From Stackebrandtia albiflava (GTDB lineage Bacteria; Actinomycetota; Actinomycetes; Mycobacteriales; Micromonosporaceae), in assembly GCF_007994225.1 (NCBI RefSeq), contig NZ_VLLL01000005.1:252359-316358 (forward strand): a stretch of DNA of 64,000 nt, given 5' to 3'. The notes below the pieces were generated by a model. The model was not told where the DNA came from, did not search any database, and worked only from the letters and a program-made list of their open reading frames with translations. Numbering within the stretch: the first letter of the stretch is position 1; each line of letters opens with the position of its first letter. Shown in pieces: positions 52,315-60,376 of this stretch. The position numbers and the translations under genes are program-made.

Positions 52315-53301
52315 GTGGAGTACACGAATCTGGGCCGGACGGCGTTGCGGGTGTCGCGGTTGTGCCTGGGCACCATGAACTTCGGCCCGTTCACCGACGA
52401 GGCCGACAGTCACGCCATCATGGACGCCGCCCGGGACGCCGGGTTGAACTTCTTCGACACGGCCAACGTCTACGGCCGGCACCTCGGACCCGGCGCCACC
52501 GAACGGATCATCGGCGACTGGTTCGCCAAGGGCGACGGCAGGCGTGAGGACACCGTGCTGGCGACGAAGGTCTACGGGCCGGTCGGTGAGGGACCGAACG
52601 GTCGTGGGTTGTCGGCGCGGCACATCGTGGCGGAGTGTGAGGCGTCGTTGCGGCGGTTGCGGACGGATCGGATCGATCTGTACCAGATGCATCACGTGGA
52701 CCGGTCGGCGCCGTGGGCCGAGGTGTGGCAGGCGATGGACATGTTGGTGGCGCAGGGCAAGGTGCTGTACGTGGGTTCCAGCAACTTCGCAGGCTGGCAC
52801 ATCGCCGCCGCCCAGGAGGCCGCCGACCGCCGCAACAGCCTCGGACTGGTCAGCGAACAGTGCATCTACAACCTGTTGGTCCGGCACGCCGAACTCGACG
52901 TGCTGCCGGCCGCCGAACACTACGGTCTGGGCGTCATCCCGTGGTCGCCGCTGCACAGCGGTGCCCTGGGTGGGGCGTTGCGGAAGCTCGCCGACGGTAC
53001 GGCCGAGCGCAGCGCCGCCCCGCCCGCCGACGGTCTCGTCCGCGACCACCGGGAACGACTCACCGAGTGGGAGGCGTTCTGTGACGAACTGGGCCTGCCG
53101 CCCGCGCACGTGGCGATGGCGTGGTTGTTGTCCCGGCCGGCGGTGACGGCACCCATCGTGGGGCCGCGCACCATGACGCACCTGACCGACGCGTTCGCTT
53201 GTCTCGACATCACCCTGGACGAGGCGACCCTCGCCCGGCTGGACGAGATCTTCCCGCCGATCGGCAAGGGCGGACCGTCCCCGGAGGCGTGGGCGTGGTG
53301 A
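52315..53301 (+). CDS. Aldo/keto reductase
   Basis: A 328-residue TIM-barrel oxidoreductase. Catalytic tetrad region: NFFDTANVYGR (Asp, Tyr), LATKVYGP (Lys) and YQMHHVDRS (His). Cofactor end: VGPRTMTHL. Close to the AKR13/YhdN-type subgroup. I prefer GTG 52315 because GGAGG (52304-52308) sits directly against the upstream ATG at 52309. The MerR-type promoter upstream suggests induction by a small electrophile or drug; the regulator is not adjacent. Confidence 0.92.
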   Translation: MEYTNLGRTALRVSRLCLGTMNFGPFTDEADSHAIMDAARDAGLNFFDTANVYGRHLGPGATERIIGDWFAKGDGRREDTVLATKVYGPVGEGPNGRGLSARHIVAECEASLRRLRTDRIDLYQMHHVDRSAPWAEVWQAMDMLVAQGKVLYVGSSNFAGWHIAAAQEAADRRNSLGLVSEQCIYNLLVRHAELDVLPAAEHYGLGVIPWSPLHSGALGGALRKLADGTAERSAAPPADGLVRDHRERLTEWEAFCDELGLPPAHVAMAWLLSRPAVTAPIVGPRTMTHLTDAFACLDITLDEATLARLDEIFPPIGKGGPSPEAWAW

Positions 53302-53352
53302 TCGCCCGGCCGGTTGTGGAGTTTGTGTAATCGCGTCGCCGAGCATTAGCGA

Positions 53353-54327
53353 ATGCGAATATCACGAATCGGGTGGCCGGGCCTGGTGGCGGGCTTCGCC
53401 CTCCTGGCCACCCTTCTCACACCCACCGCAGGTTTCGGCGGTGATGTGCGATCCGATACGCAACCCGCCGGAATGAACAACTTCACCGTGGCGGTCGGCC
53501 GGGTCGATCCCGGCGTCCGCACCAACTGGCAACGATTGGCGACCTACCGGTTCGGCACCGACGGCACCGTCACCGAACAACACTGGCACTGGACGCAGTC
53601 GCGGCGCGTGAAGCGCAGCTACACCGGTGTCCAGGCGAGCGACTGCCCGGCACGGGACTGCAACATCCAGACCGCCAACGGATTCCAGTCGAGCTCGGCT
53701 CCCAAGCAGTTGACGGGGCGGTACACCGTCACCGGAGACGTGCTGCGCGTCGAGTGGACCGGCGACCAGTGGGAGGAGTGGCGGGTGAGTCAGCCCATCG
53801 CGGGCAAGCTCGCCGAACTCACCTTCCTGCGCAGCAACTTCGGCGCCACCCACGGCTACGGTTTCGGTTCCCGGGCGAGCCTGTCCGACCGTGCCACGAC
53901 GGCTGAGCTGGCGGCGATCGACCACACCGACCTGATCCACGAGTTCCGGTTCTGGAAGACCGACTCCAACGGCCGGCCGTACCTCGACTCCGGTGGCGGC
54001 TCGCCGTTCTGGATGACCGACTGGGAACGCTGCGGTGCGGGGCGTTGCCTCAGCGGCGAGAGCGCCACACCCACCGAGTACTACGTGGCGGCACCCAACA
54101 AGTCCACCGTGGACCGGCGGGACACCCTGTGGCACTGGCGCCGCGCCCTGGCCGACGGCCGCGGCGAGTACTGCTACACCGGGAACTCGCACGTCAAGCC
54201 GATGCTCCAGATCATCGACTCGGACGGGAACTTCCACGGCTGGGTCGGTGTGGAGGCGTCACTGAGCCAGACCAGCTCCGGAACGAACTCCGACGACGTG
54301 GGCGTGTTCAAGATCGCCCGGTACTGA
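53353..54327 (+). CDS. Secreted protein of unknown function
   Basis: A 324-residue protein with a signal peptide (GLVAGFALLATLLTPTAGFG) cleaved at about residue 28. The mature part is rich in Trp, Tyr and Thr with paired cysteines (DCPARDCN, CGAGRC), suggesting an extracellular disulfide-stabilised beta fold. EQHWHWTQSRRVKRSY and HEFRFWKTDSNGRPY are repeating aromatic/basic patches. No family recognised. Followed by a strong terminator; no partner gene. Confidence 0.8.
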   Translation: MRISRIGWPGLVAGFALLATLLTPTAGFGGDVRSDTQPAGMNNFTVAVGRVDPGVRTNWQRLATYRFGTDGTVTEQHWHWTQSRRVKRSYTGVQASDCPARDCNIQTANGFQSSSAPKQLTGRYTVTGDVLRVEWTGDQWEEWRVSQPIAGKLAELTFLRSNFGATHGYGFGSRASLSDRATTAELAAIDHTDLIHEFRFWKTDSNGRPYLDSGGGSPFWMTDWERCGAGRCLSGESATPTEYYVAAPNKSTVDRRDTLWHWRRALADGRGEYCYTGNSHVKPMLQIIDSDGNFHGWVGVEASLSQTSSGTNSDDVGVFKIARY

Positions 54328-54332
54328 CGTCG

Positions 54333-54368
54333 GCACGCCGCCGCACCGCGACGGGTGCGGCGGCGTGC
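54333..54368 (+). terminator. Terminator hairpin
   Basis: A 15-bp perfect stem (54333-54347 with 54354-54368) with a 6-nt loop, 6 bp after the stop of the secreted-protein gene. Confidence 0.8.
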
Positions 54369-54412
54369 GATCATCGCGCCATGACCCACCGAGAAACGCG
54401 TCCGTACCCCCG

Positions 54413-55441
54413 ATGACGGAAAAGCCCGGCGAACCCGGATCGCTGTACGACATCGCACTGAGGTGGCATCGGGCGAACCCCCGCGCACCGCTTCCCGACG
54501 ACGCCGAGCCCGACGGCGGATGCGGTTTCGTGCGCCGTGGGAAGGGTTCCCCGCCGGGCGTGGCGGCGGCCGAAGCCCTCGACCGCCACTTCGCCGACCC
54601 GGCCGCGACCCCGGCGGATCTGGACCACGCCGTGCATCTGGCCGCCGACGCCCAGGTGCACGGCAACGCGCACGTCACCGCGGCGGCCGAACGCGCCGAT
54701 CCCGGCCGCGCTCACGAGACCGGCCGGTGGCTGGTGCGGCACAGTGGACACCTCTGCGGCGTCAACACCGGGATCGTGCTGCTCGGCACGGCACGTGACC
54801 CGGCGGACATACCACTGATCAGAACGGTCGGGCTCTACTCCGACGGTTGCGCGGCCCTGGCGGTGGCCACGCTGAGCCGGATCCGGAACGGCCATGACGC
54901 GATTCTCTGGCTGGCGGAACGGTTGACCGGCTGGGGAAGGTCGTACGCGGTCGGGGCGCTGTGCCGTCGCGCGGGTACGTACCGGGACTGGCTGCTGCGG
55001 TCGGCCTGCCCCGACGTGTTGGACGGCTACTACGCGGGGGAGGTCGCCACGGCCGCCCACCTGCACGCGGCCGTCACGGCCCCGGTCGTCGACGACGAAC
55101 TGTTGGACCACACCGGAATGCTGTTGCGAACCATGTCCGGCTGTCACGGCATGGGCATGACCCTGACCGGCTATCCGCCCGCCGCCGAGGTGCTGCGCCA
55201 CTATCTCCGGCACGTCGCGGAGCGACCGCCGACGGTGGGCCGTTACGTGGTGCTGGCCGACCTGTGGCGGCGTGGCGCTTCCGGGCGCGCGGTGGACCTC
55301 GCCGTGATCGACCCGGCACTGCCCGGGATGGTCCGTGATGTGCTGGACCGTCCCGAGTGGTGGGAGACGTATCGGCAGGCCCGGGACGAGGGTGACACGC
55401 ATGCGGAGTGGTTGGCGACGACCGGTTGGCGAGGCCCGTGA
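54413..55441 (+). CDS. Helical-repeat-like protein of unknown function
   Basis: A 342-residue cytosolic protein with no signal or membrane segment. The sequence consists of successive amphipathic helices (ADLDHAVHLAADAQVHGNAH, CAALAVATLSRIRNGHDAIL, RSYAVGALCRRAGTYRDWL), resembling HEAT/ARM-type repeats. No enzymatic motif seen. Start ATG 54413; an in-frame start at 54365 would lie in the upstream terminator. Function unknown. Confidence 0.75.
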   Translation: MTEKPGEPGSLYDIALRWHRANPRAPLPDDAEPDGGCGFVRRGKGSPPGVAAAEALDRHFADPAATPADLDHAVHLAADAQVHGNAHVTAAAERADPGRAHETGRWLVRHSGHLCGVNTGIVLLGTARDPADIPLIRTVGLYSDGCAALAVATLSRIRNGHDAILWLAERLTGWGRSYAVGALCRRAGTYRDWLLRSACPDVLDGYYAGEVATAAHLHAAVTAPVVDDELLDHTGMLLRTMSGCHGMGMTLTGYPPAAEVLRHYLRHVAERPPTVGRYVVLADLWRRGASGRAVDLAVIDPALPGMVRDVLDRPEWWETYRQARDEGDTHAEWLATTGWRGP

Positions 55442-55509
55442 GCCGACCCGTCGCGGCATCCCGGTCTCGTATGATCGGACGCTCCGCAGCCCCGACGACG
55501 GGAGTCCCC

Positions 55510-55899
55510 GTGCAGTTCTTCCGGTTCGACCGCGCCGAAAGGGTCATCGACCGCTTCGACAGCGCCGGCGCCACCGCCACCCGTGTCGCCGGTGGCGACG
55601 GCCGGTTCCAACTCACCTGCCTGTCGATCGCCCCTGGCGGGACGATCGGGGAGCACTCGGCCCCGGTACGGCAACTCCTCCTCGTGGTCGCCGGTGACGG
55701 CTGGGTCGCCGGACCTGACGGGCGACGGGTCGCGATCGCGGCGGGTACCGGTGTCCAGTGGGAGCCGGGCGAGGACCACACCTCGGGCAGCGAGACGGGG
55801 ATGACGATGTTGGCCCTGGAGGGACCGTCAGTCGAGACCCACCCCGCCGACCAGCCCCCCGGCGCACAGATCCGTTGCGCTAAGGGTGACGGCCAGTAG
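55510..55899 (+). CDS. Cupin-domain protein
   Basis: A 129-residue single-domain cupin. GGTIGEHSAPVRQLLLVVAGDGWV corresponds to cupin motif 1 (only one His plus Gln, so metal binding is weakened), and VQWEPGEDHTSGSETGMTML to motif 2 with the His. GTG 55510 has a GGGAG site. May bind a small ligand; no context. Confidence 0.82.
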   Translation: MQFFRFDRAERVIDRFDSAGATATRVAGGDGRFQLTCLSIAPGGTIGEHSAPVRQLLLVVAGDGWVAGPDGRRVAIAAGTGVQWEPGEDHTSGSETGMTMLALEGPSVETHPADQPPGAQIRCAKGDGQ

Positions 55900-56152
55900 T
55901 CGTCAGCGTCGTCGGCGATGCCCTTCTCGTGAATGTCCCAGACGATCACGGCACCCCTGTTCGGGGTGAATACCGGGGTGACAAGCGGAAGCGGGTCGCG
56001 TTCCCGGTGCCCGGGTGGGGCCAATCCCAATCGCCCCACATGATCGGTGAGTTCTTGGTGTCGAGCTCGCTCGCCTTGATGAGGAGCTGCTCATGTAGAT
56101 CCTCGTCAGTGGTGACGGGGAAGTATTCGATTCCGTTGTAGATTCGGGCCAT
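55880..56152 (-). pseudogene. Frameshifted small gene, unrecognised
   Basis: From ATG 56152 the frame reads a protein-like segment (RIYNGIEYFPVTTDEDLHEQ, LDTKNSPIMWGDWDWPHPG) until about 56010, then loses character and stops at 55946. A second frame takes over with equally protein-like sequence (DPLPLVTPVFTPNRGAVIVW, DIHEKGIADDADDYWPS) and runs into the convergent cupin gene without a proper stop. A one-base shift plus a lost 3' end best explains this. Original function unknown. Confidence 0.5.
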
Positions 56153-56203
56153 TCGCGAGTCGTCTCTTATTCTTCGTCTTCGAACGCTTCTTCGACACAT
56201 GGC

Positions 56204-56904
56204 TCAGCCCAGGCTGCATATGTAAAGACCATTCGAATATCGACTCCCCTCGCCACGGTCATCAACCAGCGGACGCCGGACTCTCGGTGTATACCTGACC
56301 GAATATTTCAAGCCTTCAATGTCAACCAGCGCGAGTCGATCATCTCCCGAACCAGCGTCGAACGTCTGCAACACCTGCAGACTCCACCCGGCACTCGACG
56401 CAGGTGACACCACACCTCCAGAGCTCTCTCCCGGTCATGAAGCCGTAGTGTCACGCCACCTACTGCGGCGAATATCTCAATCGGGTCACGGCGACTATCG
56501 ACCTGCAGCACTGCTGAACCCCATAATTCCAGATTTTCAACCCAATGGGTTATCGGACTGCCACCAGTTCATTCTGCCTGCCGTCTTCCACAGGTACACA
56601 AAGACTGCCCGGTAGCAGTGGCAGAGCGATTCGTCGCTCCCAGGCATGTCCTACAAGAGGGTCGAATTCCTTCGATGACGACAGCGTACCCCCGACCCGC
56701 CGGGGACGATCGTGCATAGGGCTCGTCCGCTCCGATCTCGTCGGCGACACCTCTTGCACCGACAGAGTGCAAGAGCTCGACTGCCTCCTGCCCATCGGAT
56801 CTGGCTTTTCGCATCGCCGCCACCACTTCATCGACCTGGCGGGTGACCTCCGGGATCGCCGCTTGAAACATCTTCGATGTTCGCCACGCGGACTCCCTTC
56901 GCAT
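56204..56904 (-). pseudogene. Decayed gene with at least three frame changes
   Basis: Protein-like stretches occur end to end in different frames on the minus strand. 56904-56680 reads MFQAAIPEVTRQVDEVVAAM and SDGQEAVELLHSVGARGVAD, a helical ESX-substrate-like start. About 56670-56550 reads EFDPLVGHAWERRIALPLLP. About 56560-56440 reads THWVENLELWGSAVLQVDS and IEIFAAVGGVTLRLHDRERA. About 56430-56204 reads LQVLQTFDAGSGDDRLALVD and stops at 56204. Local GC is clearly lower than flanking DNA. Probably one gene of about 230 codons broken by indels; two overlapping small genes is the alternative. Confidence 0.5.
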
Positions 56905-56945
56905 ACTCACTCCTGGCTTCATGACACACGGTGGTCTTTGTGAGT

Positions 56946-56984
56946 GGGCCGCCCCGGGGGTCGGGAGGTTCACCGGGGCGGCCC
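56946..56984 (-). terminator. Terminator of the micro-ORF operon
   Basis: A 12-bp perfect stem (56946-56957 with 56973-56984) directly after the stop at 56991 on the minus strand. Confidence 0.7.
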
Positions 56985-56990
56985 GTGGTG

Positions 56991-57155
56991 TCACGTGGGG
57001 GATGTGACACCGGAACGCGACGGCCCCACCGCCGTCGCGCCGTCGGGAAGGTCTCGGAAGGCGACGAATCCCGCACCGCCACAGGTGTCGCAGTCGTCGC
57101 GGCGTCGTGGACGGCACTCCGGGCACGTGACGGTCGGTGTCGTCACCGGGGTCAC
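56991..57155 (-). CDS. 54-residue zinc-ribbon-like protein
   Basis: A short gene: GTG 57155 overlaps the stop of the preceding gene (GTGA). The product has CPECRPRRRDDCDTCGGAGF, two C-x-x-C pairs ten residues apart like a minimal DnaJ-type zinc ribbon, then a disordered Ser/Pro tail. Last gene of a three-gene coupled operon, followed at once by a hairpin. Such zinc ribbons are common among uncharacterised small proteins next to Scr1/DUF397 loci. Confidence 0.65.
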   Translation of the reverse strand: MTPVTTPTVTCPECRPRRRDDCDTCGGAGFVAFRDLPDGATAVGPSRSGVTSPT

Positions 57156-57460
57156 GTCGTGACCTCGCGCGCGGCATCCCAGCGTTCGTACACGTCCACC
57201 GCGCCGTGCTCGATCTCGTGACGCCACTCCGGCGGATTGTTCACCCACGCCGCGCCCCAGCGCGGCTCCGGGAAGTGGCTCGGGCACGAGATGGTCAGGA
57301 TCAACGCCCGGACGCCGCACCGCCGCCCCCACACCCGGATGGTGTGCGCGGCGGTCGGCGCGGAGGTCACCGTGATCACCTGCTGCGCGTACACCGACCA
57401 GAACGTCCCGAACACCGTCAGCCCCGCCCACGTGACCTCCGGTACCGGCGCCGTGCTCAT
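57152..57460 (-). CDS. 102-residue protein, unrecognised
   Basis: Reads from ATG 57460 (overlapping the upstream stop, ATGA) with one hydrophobic segment near the N-terminus (TWAGLTVFGTFWSVYAQQV) and a Trp-rich second half (PRWGAAWVNNPPEWRHEIEH). Its stop overlaps the zinc-ribbon gene start. No family recognised; the coupling on both sides supports that it is real. Confidence 0.65.
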   Translation of the reverse strand: MSTAPVPEVTWAGLTVFGTFWSVYAQQVITVTSAPTAAHTIRVWGRRCGVRALILTISCPSHFPEPRWGAAWVNNPPEWRHEIEHGAVDVYERWDAAREVTT

Positions 57461-57636
57461 TCCCACCACCGCCGTTGCTTCACGGTGCGGCACGGCCACT
57501 CGCCGCCACATTCCCGGCACCTCTCGCCGCGGATCAGATCGGGGAAGTGCGGCTTCGTGTCACCATGTGAAATCGGCTCACGGACACGACGCGCACCTAC
57601 CGTGCCGTCACCGGTTATCCTGTCTCTGCCGTCCAT
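57457..57636 (-). CDS. 59-residue cysteine-containing protein
   Basis: ATG 57636 has a GGAGG site. The product contains RGERCRECGGEWPCRTVK, a C-x-x-C plus further Cys that may bind zinc, and ends QRRWWE. First gene of a coupled three-gene operon divergent from the Scr1-type regulator. Function unknown. Confidence 0.6.
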   Translation of the reverse strand: MDGRDRITGDGTVGARRVREPISHGDTKPHFPDLIRGERCRECGGEWPCRTVKQRRWWE

Positions 57637-57788
57637 GGAGTCCTCCAAGCAAAGTGGATGGTGTGGAGAGCCGGGCGCGATGCAGCCGCACCCGGCTCTC
57701 GTCGTGTGGGCCGATGAGGCAGCCCACATACCGACCGTAAGCGACATGGGACACCGCTGTGAAGTGGACTCGCTACGCGCGTTATGCT

Positions 57789-57804
57789 GTAAGCGTTTCA
57801 TTAC
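57789..57804. promoter_or_regulatory. Candidate operator in the divergent promoter
   Basis: GTAAGCGTTTCATTAC has 4-bp inverted ends (GTAA/TTAC) and lies 20 bp upstream of the XRE regulator start, within the 188-bp region shared with the divergent micro-ORF operon. A TATGCT at 57783-57788 is a possible -10. Confidence 0.3.
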
Positions 57805-57824
57805 GCACTTTCTGCGGAGAGCCC

Positions 57825-58649
57825 ATGTCTACTGAGGCCCCCACCATCGCGCGACTCGCACTCGGACAGATTCTCGTGAGCCTGCGGGAGTCTGCGGGGA
57901 TGGACCACACCGACGTCGCCGAAGAACTAGATGTCCACCCGGATACTGTGCGGCGCTGGGAGATCGGACAGCACAGCGTCAAGCGCCATGCCGTCAAGAC
58001 ACTCGCGGACCTGTACGGCGCGAGTTCTACCCAGCTCAGCCGGATGTACACCCTCGCCAAGCAGGGCAAAGAGCGTGGTGCGGTCGAGCGGTACCCGGGC
58101 GGTGCGAGTCCCGAGTTCCGCATCTTCGCGGACTTCGAGCCCACCGCCACTGAGATCCTGTCGTACGAGCCGGAGTACATCCCGGGCCTGCTCCAGACCC
58201 CCGACTACCTGCGTGCGGTACACGCGGCGCAGCTACCGGAGCTGACACCGAAGCCGGAAGCCGTTCATGAGCTTCGCGCCGACCGGTACGACCGCATGTT
58301 CGGCCGGCGCGACATGCCGACAATGCGGTTCGCGATCGGTTTCGCGGCCATGCTGTACCTCCAGGAGCTAACCCCGGCCGCACTCGCCGGGCAAGTCACG
58401 CGACTGCGGGAGGCCGGTGCCCTCCCCACCGTCGAAGTCCGTGTCGTGACCGGGATGCACTCCGGCATGAATGGCGGGTTCACCTTGATGACCCCCAACA
58501 GCGGACTCCTCGGCGCCAACAGGTTTGCTTACATCGAGGCCCAGGACGTGTGCCGCTACACCGAAGCGGCAGACGACGTCGCGTTGTATGACAGGATTTT
58601 CGCCTCGGTGTGGGACCGAGCCGAACCATTGGAGGATTACCTGAAATGA
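57825..58649 (+). CDS. Scr1-family XRE regulator (DUF5753)
   Basis: A 274-residue regulator: an N-terminal XRE helix-turn-helix (residues about 15-70, MDHTDVAEELDVHPDTVRRW) and a C-terminal DUF5753 domain (SYEPEYIPGLLQTPDYLRAV, ELRADRYDRMF). Scr1-type proteins are the standard actinomycete partners of DUF397 proteins, and a DUF397 gene overlaps its stop. They regulate development or accessory genes, and often mark horizontally acquired segments. GCGGAGAG precedes the ATG. Confidence 0.93.
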   Translation: MSTEAPTIARLALGQILVSLRESAGMDHTDVAEELDVHPDTVRRWEIGQHSVKRHAVKTLADLYGASSTQLSRMYTLAKQGKERGAVERYPGGASPEFRIFADFEPTATEILSYEPEYIPGLLQTPDYLRAVHAAQLPELTPKPEAVHELRADRYDRMFGRRDMPTMRFAIGFAAMLYLQELTPAALAGQVTRLREAGALPTVEVRVVTGMHSGMNGGFTLMTPNSGLLGANRFAYIEAQDVCRYTEAADDVALYDRIFASVWDRAEPLEDYLK

Positions 58650-58816
58650 CAGCCGGAAAGTGGCGTAAGTCCACCCGCAGCCAGGGCAGCGGGAACAACT
58701 GCGTTGAGGTCCGCTTGAGTGGTTCCGTGGAAGTGCGGGACAGTAAGGCCCCCGCCGTGGGGAGTCTCGCGGTCGATCGTGCCGAGTTCGCCGCCCTGCT
58801 GCGTTCGGTGGGATAA
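58646..58816 (+). CDS. DUF397 protein (copy 1)
   Basis: A 56-residue protein, typical DUF397 length, with KWRKSTRSQGSGNNCVEVRL and VRDSKAPAVGSLAVDRAEF. ATG overlaps the Scr1 regulator stop (ATGA). DUF397 proteins act as antagonists or co-factors of the cognate XRE regulator. A near-identical copy follows at 59011. Confidence 0.92.
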   Translation: MTAGKWRKSTRSQGSGNNCVEVRLSGSVEVRDSKAPAVGSLAVDRAEFAALLRSVG

Positions 58817-58830
58817 CAGCGGCTCAACCG

Positions 58831-58868
58831 CTACGCATCCAACAGCCGTCCCGGTTCCGACCGGGGCG
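58831..58868 (+). terminator. Hairpin after DUF397 copy 1
   Basis: GTCCCGG and CCGGGGC arms around TTCCGA form a short stem about 25-45 bp after the stop; a related hairpin follows copy 2, so it was part of the duplicated unit. Confidence 0.5.
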
Positions 58869-59010
58869 GCGTTTCGTTATAGACCGGGAAAGTCCGCAGC
58901 CGACCGGTTCGTCATCCGGAACCGCGTGGCACTGCGGAGGTTTCGCCTCCACCGACGTAATGTCGAGCTAGGACGACATCTCGGCTACCCGTTGACCGGA
59001 GGTTAGTTCA

Positions 59011-59181
59011 ATGGCGACTGCGAAGTGGCGGAAGTCGACCCGCAGCGGTAACAGCGGTGGCAACTGTGTCGAGGTCCGCTTGAATGGTCCCGTGGAAGTG
59101 CGGGACAGTAAGGCCCCCGCCCTCGGGAGCCTCGCGATCGAGCGCGCCGAGTTCGCCGCCCTGCTGCGCTCGGTTGGGTAG
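59011..59181 (+). CDS. DUF397 protein (copy 2, tandem duplicate)
   Basis: A 56-residue DUF397 protein with the same length as copy 1 and only a few substitutions (KWRKSTRSGNSGGNCVEVRL, VRDSKAPALGSLAIERAEF). It has its own GGAGG site (58998-59002) and a 194-bp leader. The DNA is near-identical to copy 1 across the second half and into the 3' flank, indicating a recent tandem duplication without a second regulator gene. Confidence 0.9.
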   Translation: MATAKWRKSTRSGNSGGNCVEVRLNGPVEVRDSKAPALGSLAIERAEFAALLRSVG

Positions 59182-59282
59182 AAGCGGCTCAACCGCCGAT
59201 GCCCGCGAACAACGGTCGCCTCGGTTCCCCGATCGGGGCGGCGTTCCGTTGTGCGACCGTGCCGTGGCCGTGGACCGCGCGG

Positions 59283-59651
59283 TCACGGGGCCGTGTACTG
59301 CTCGCGGGCGTCGAGTAGCTCGTCCCAGTGCTCCGCGGCCCACGCGCACGCCACCGCCAGCGGCTCCAGCATGGAACGGCCGAGCGGCGACAACGCGTAC
59401 TCCACACCCCGCTTCGGGTCGGCGTGGACCGTGCGCACGACCAGGCCGTCGCGTTCCAACCTGCGGAGCGACTGCGTGAGGACCTTCGGGGTGACGCGGT
59501 GAAGCGGAACGCGCAGCTCGGAGAACCGGCGCGGACCGCCTTCCAGACAACGGAGGACCAGGGCCGCCCACTTGTCCCCGAACCGGAAGGGCAGCAGCGT
59601 GGACGGGCACAGTTCGTCGAACAGGTCCGGCGGCAGCGGTGGTCGCGTCAT
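59283..59651 (-). CDS. HxlR-family transcriptional regulator
   Basis: A 122-residue winged-helix protein with the HxlR signature: PFRFGDKWAALVLRCLEGGPRRFSEL split by FSELRVPLHRVTPKVLTQSL, and a wing in VEYALSPLGRSML. The conserved single Cys (CPSTLL, around residue 15) is the usual redox/electrophile sensor. Divergent from an NmrA-like reductase with 98 bp between, the classic arrangement for a quinone- or electrophile-inducible pair. Confidence 0.92.
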   Translation of the reverse strand: MTRPPLPPDLFDELCPSTLLPFRFGDKWAALVLRCLEGGPRRFSELRVPLHRVTPKVLTQSLRRLERDGLVVRTVHADPKRGVEYALSPLGRSMLEPLAVACAWAAEHWDELLDAREQYTAP

Positions 59652-59680
59652 ACGTGCTCCTGGTTCGCCCGAGCGGGTCT

Positions 59681-59700
59681 CGGTACCCGGAAGGTAACCG
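59681..59700. promoter_or_regulatory. Candidate HxlR operator
   Basis: CGGTACCCGGAAGGTAACCG is an imperfect dyad (CGGTACC / GGTAACCG) in the divergent promoter between the HxlR gene and the reductase gene. Confidence 0.45.
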
Positions 59701-59749
59701 CCCCTGCGGATACGTTTCCCCGAACATCGAGCCAACAGGAGGTATTCCG

Positions 59750-60376
59750 ATGGGTAGGTACGTGGTTTTCGGGGCCGGCGGTCGCGCCGGGCGGCAGGTC
59801 GTCGCCGAGGCCCGGAGGCGAGGGCACGAGGTCACCGCGGTGGTCCGCGATTCGTCCCGCTACGGCGGCGTGACGGACGACGGCGTGCGGGTGGCCGCCG
59901 GGGACGTCACCGACGCGGCGGACGTCACCGCACTCGCGTCCGGGCACGACGCCGCGATCAACACGGCGGCGCTGGTCTCCCCGGAGACGTTCTTCGTCAG
60001 TGCCGCGAGGTCTCTCGTCAAGGGCCTGCACCAGGCGGGGGTGGAACGGCTCGTCACGGTTGGGCTCAGCACGCTCCTGCCCGACCCCGAAGGCACCCGC
60101 CTGGTGGACACGCCCGACTTCCCCGCCGAGTACCGGTCGTTCTCGCTGGCGCACGCCGCCGGCCTCGACGTCCTCCGCGCCGAGGGTGGCTCGCTGGACT
60201 GGGTGTACATCAGTCCGGTCGGCGACTTCGACCACGACGGGGAGCGCACCGGCCGGTTCGAGATCCGCGAGCAGGTCGACATGGCGGCGCGTATCTCGTA
60301 CCAGGACTTCGCGATCGTGCTGCTCGACGAGGCCGAGACCCCCACCCGGCACCGCGCCCACCTGGCCGTGACCTGA
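59750..60376 (+). CDS. NmrA/SDR-like NAD(P)-binding reductase
   Basis: A 208-residue atypical SDR with the Rossmann loop VVFGAGGRAGRQVV (residues 5-18) and AAGDVTDAADVTAL. Such short NAD(P)-binding proteins include quinone or flavin reductases and are often regulated by HxlR proteins. AGGAGG (59738-59743) precedes the ATG. The catalytic residues of classical SDRs are absent, as expected for this branch. Confidence 0.88.
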   Translation: MGRYVVFGAGGRAGRQVVAEARRRGHEVTAVVRDSSRYGGVTDDGVRVAAGDVTDAADVTALASGHDAAINTAALVSPETFFVSAARSLVKGLHQAGVERLVTVGLSTLLPDPEGTRLVDTPDFPAEYRSFSLAHAAGLDVLRAEGGSLDWVYISPVGDFDHDGERTGRFEIREQVDMAARISYQDFAIVLLDEAETPTRHRAHLAVT

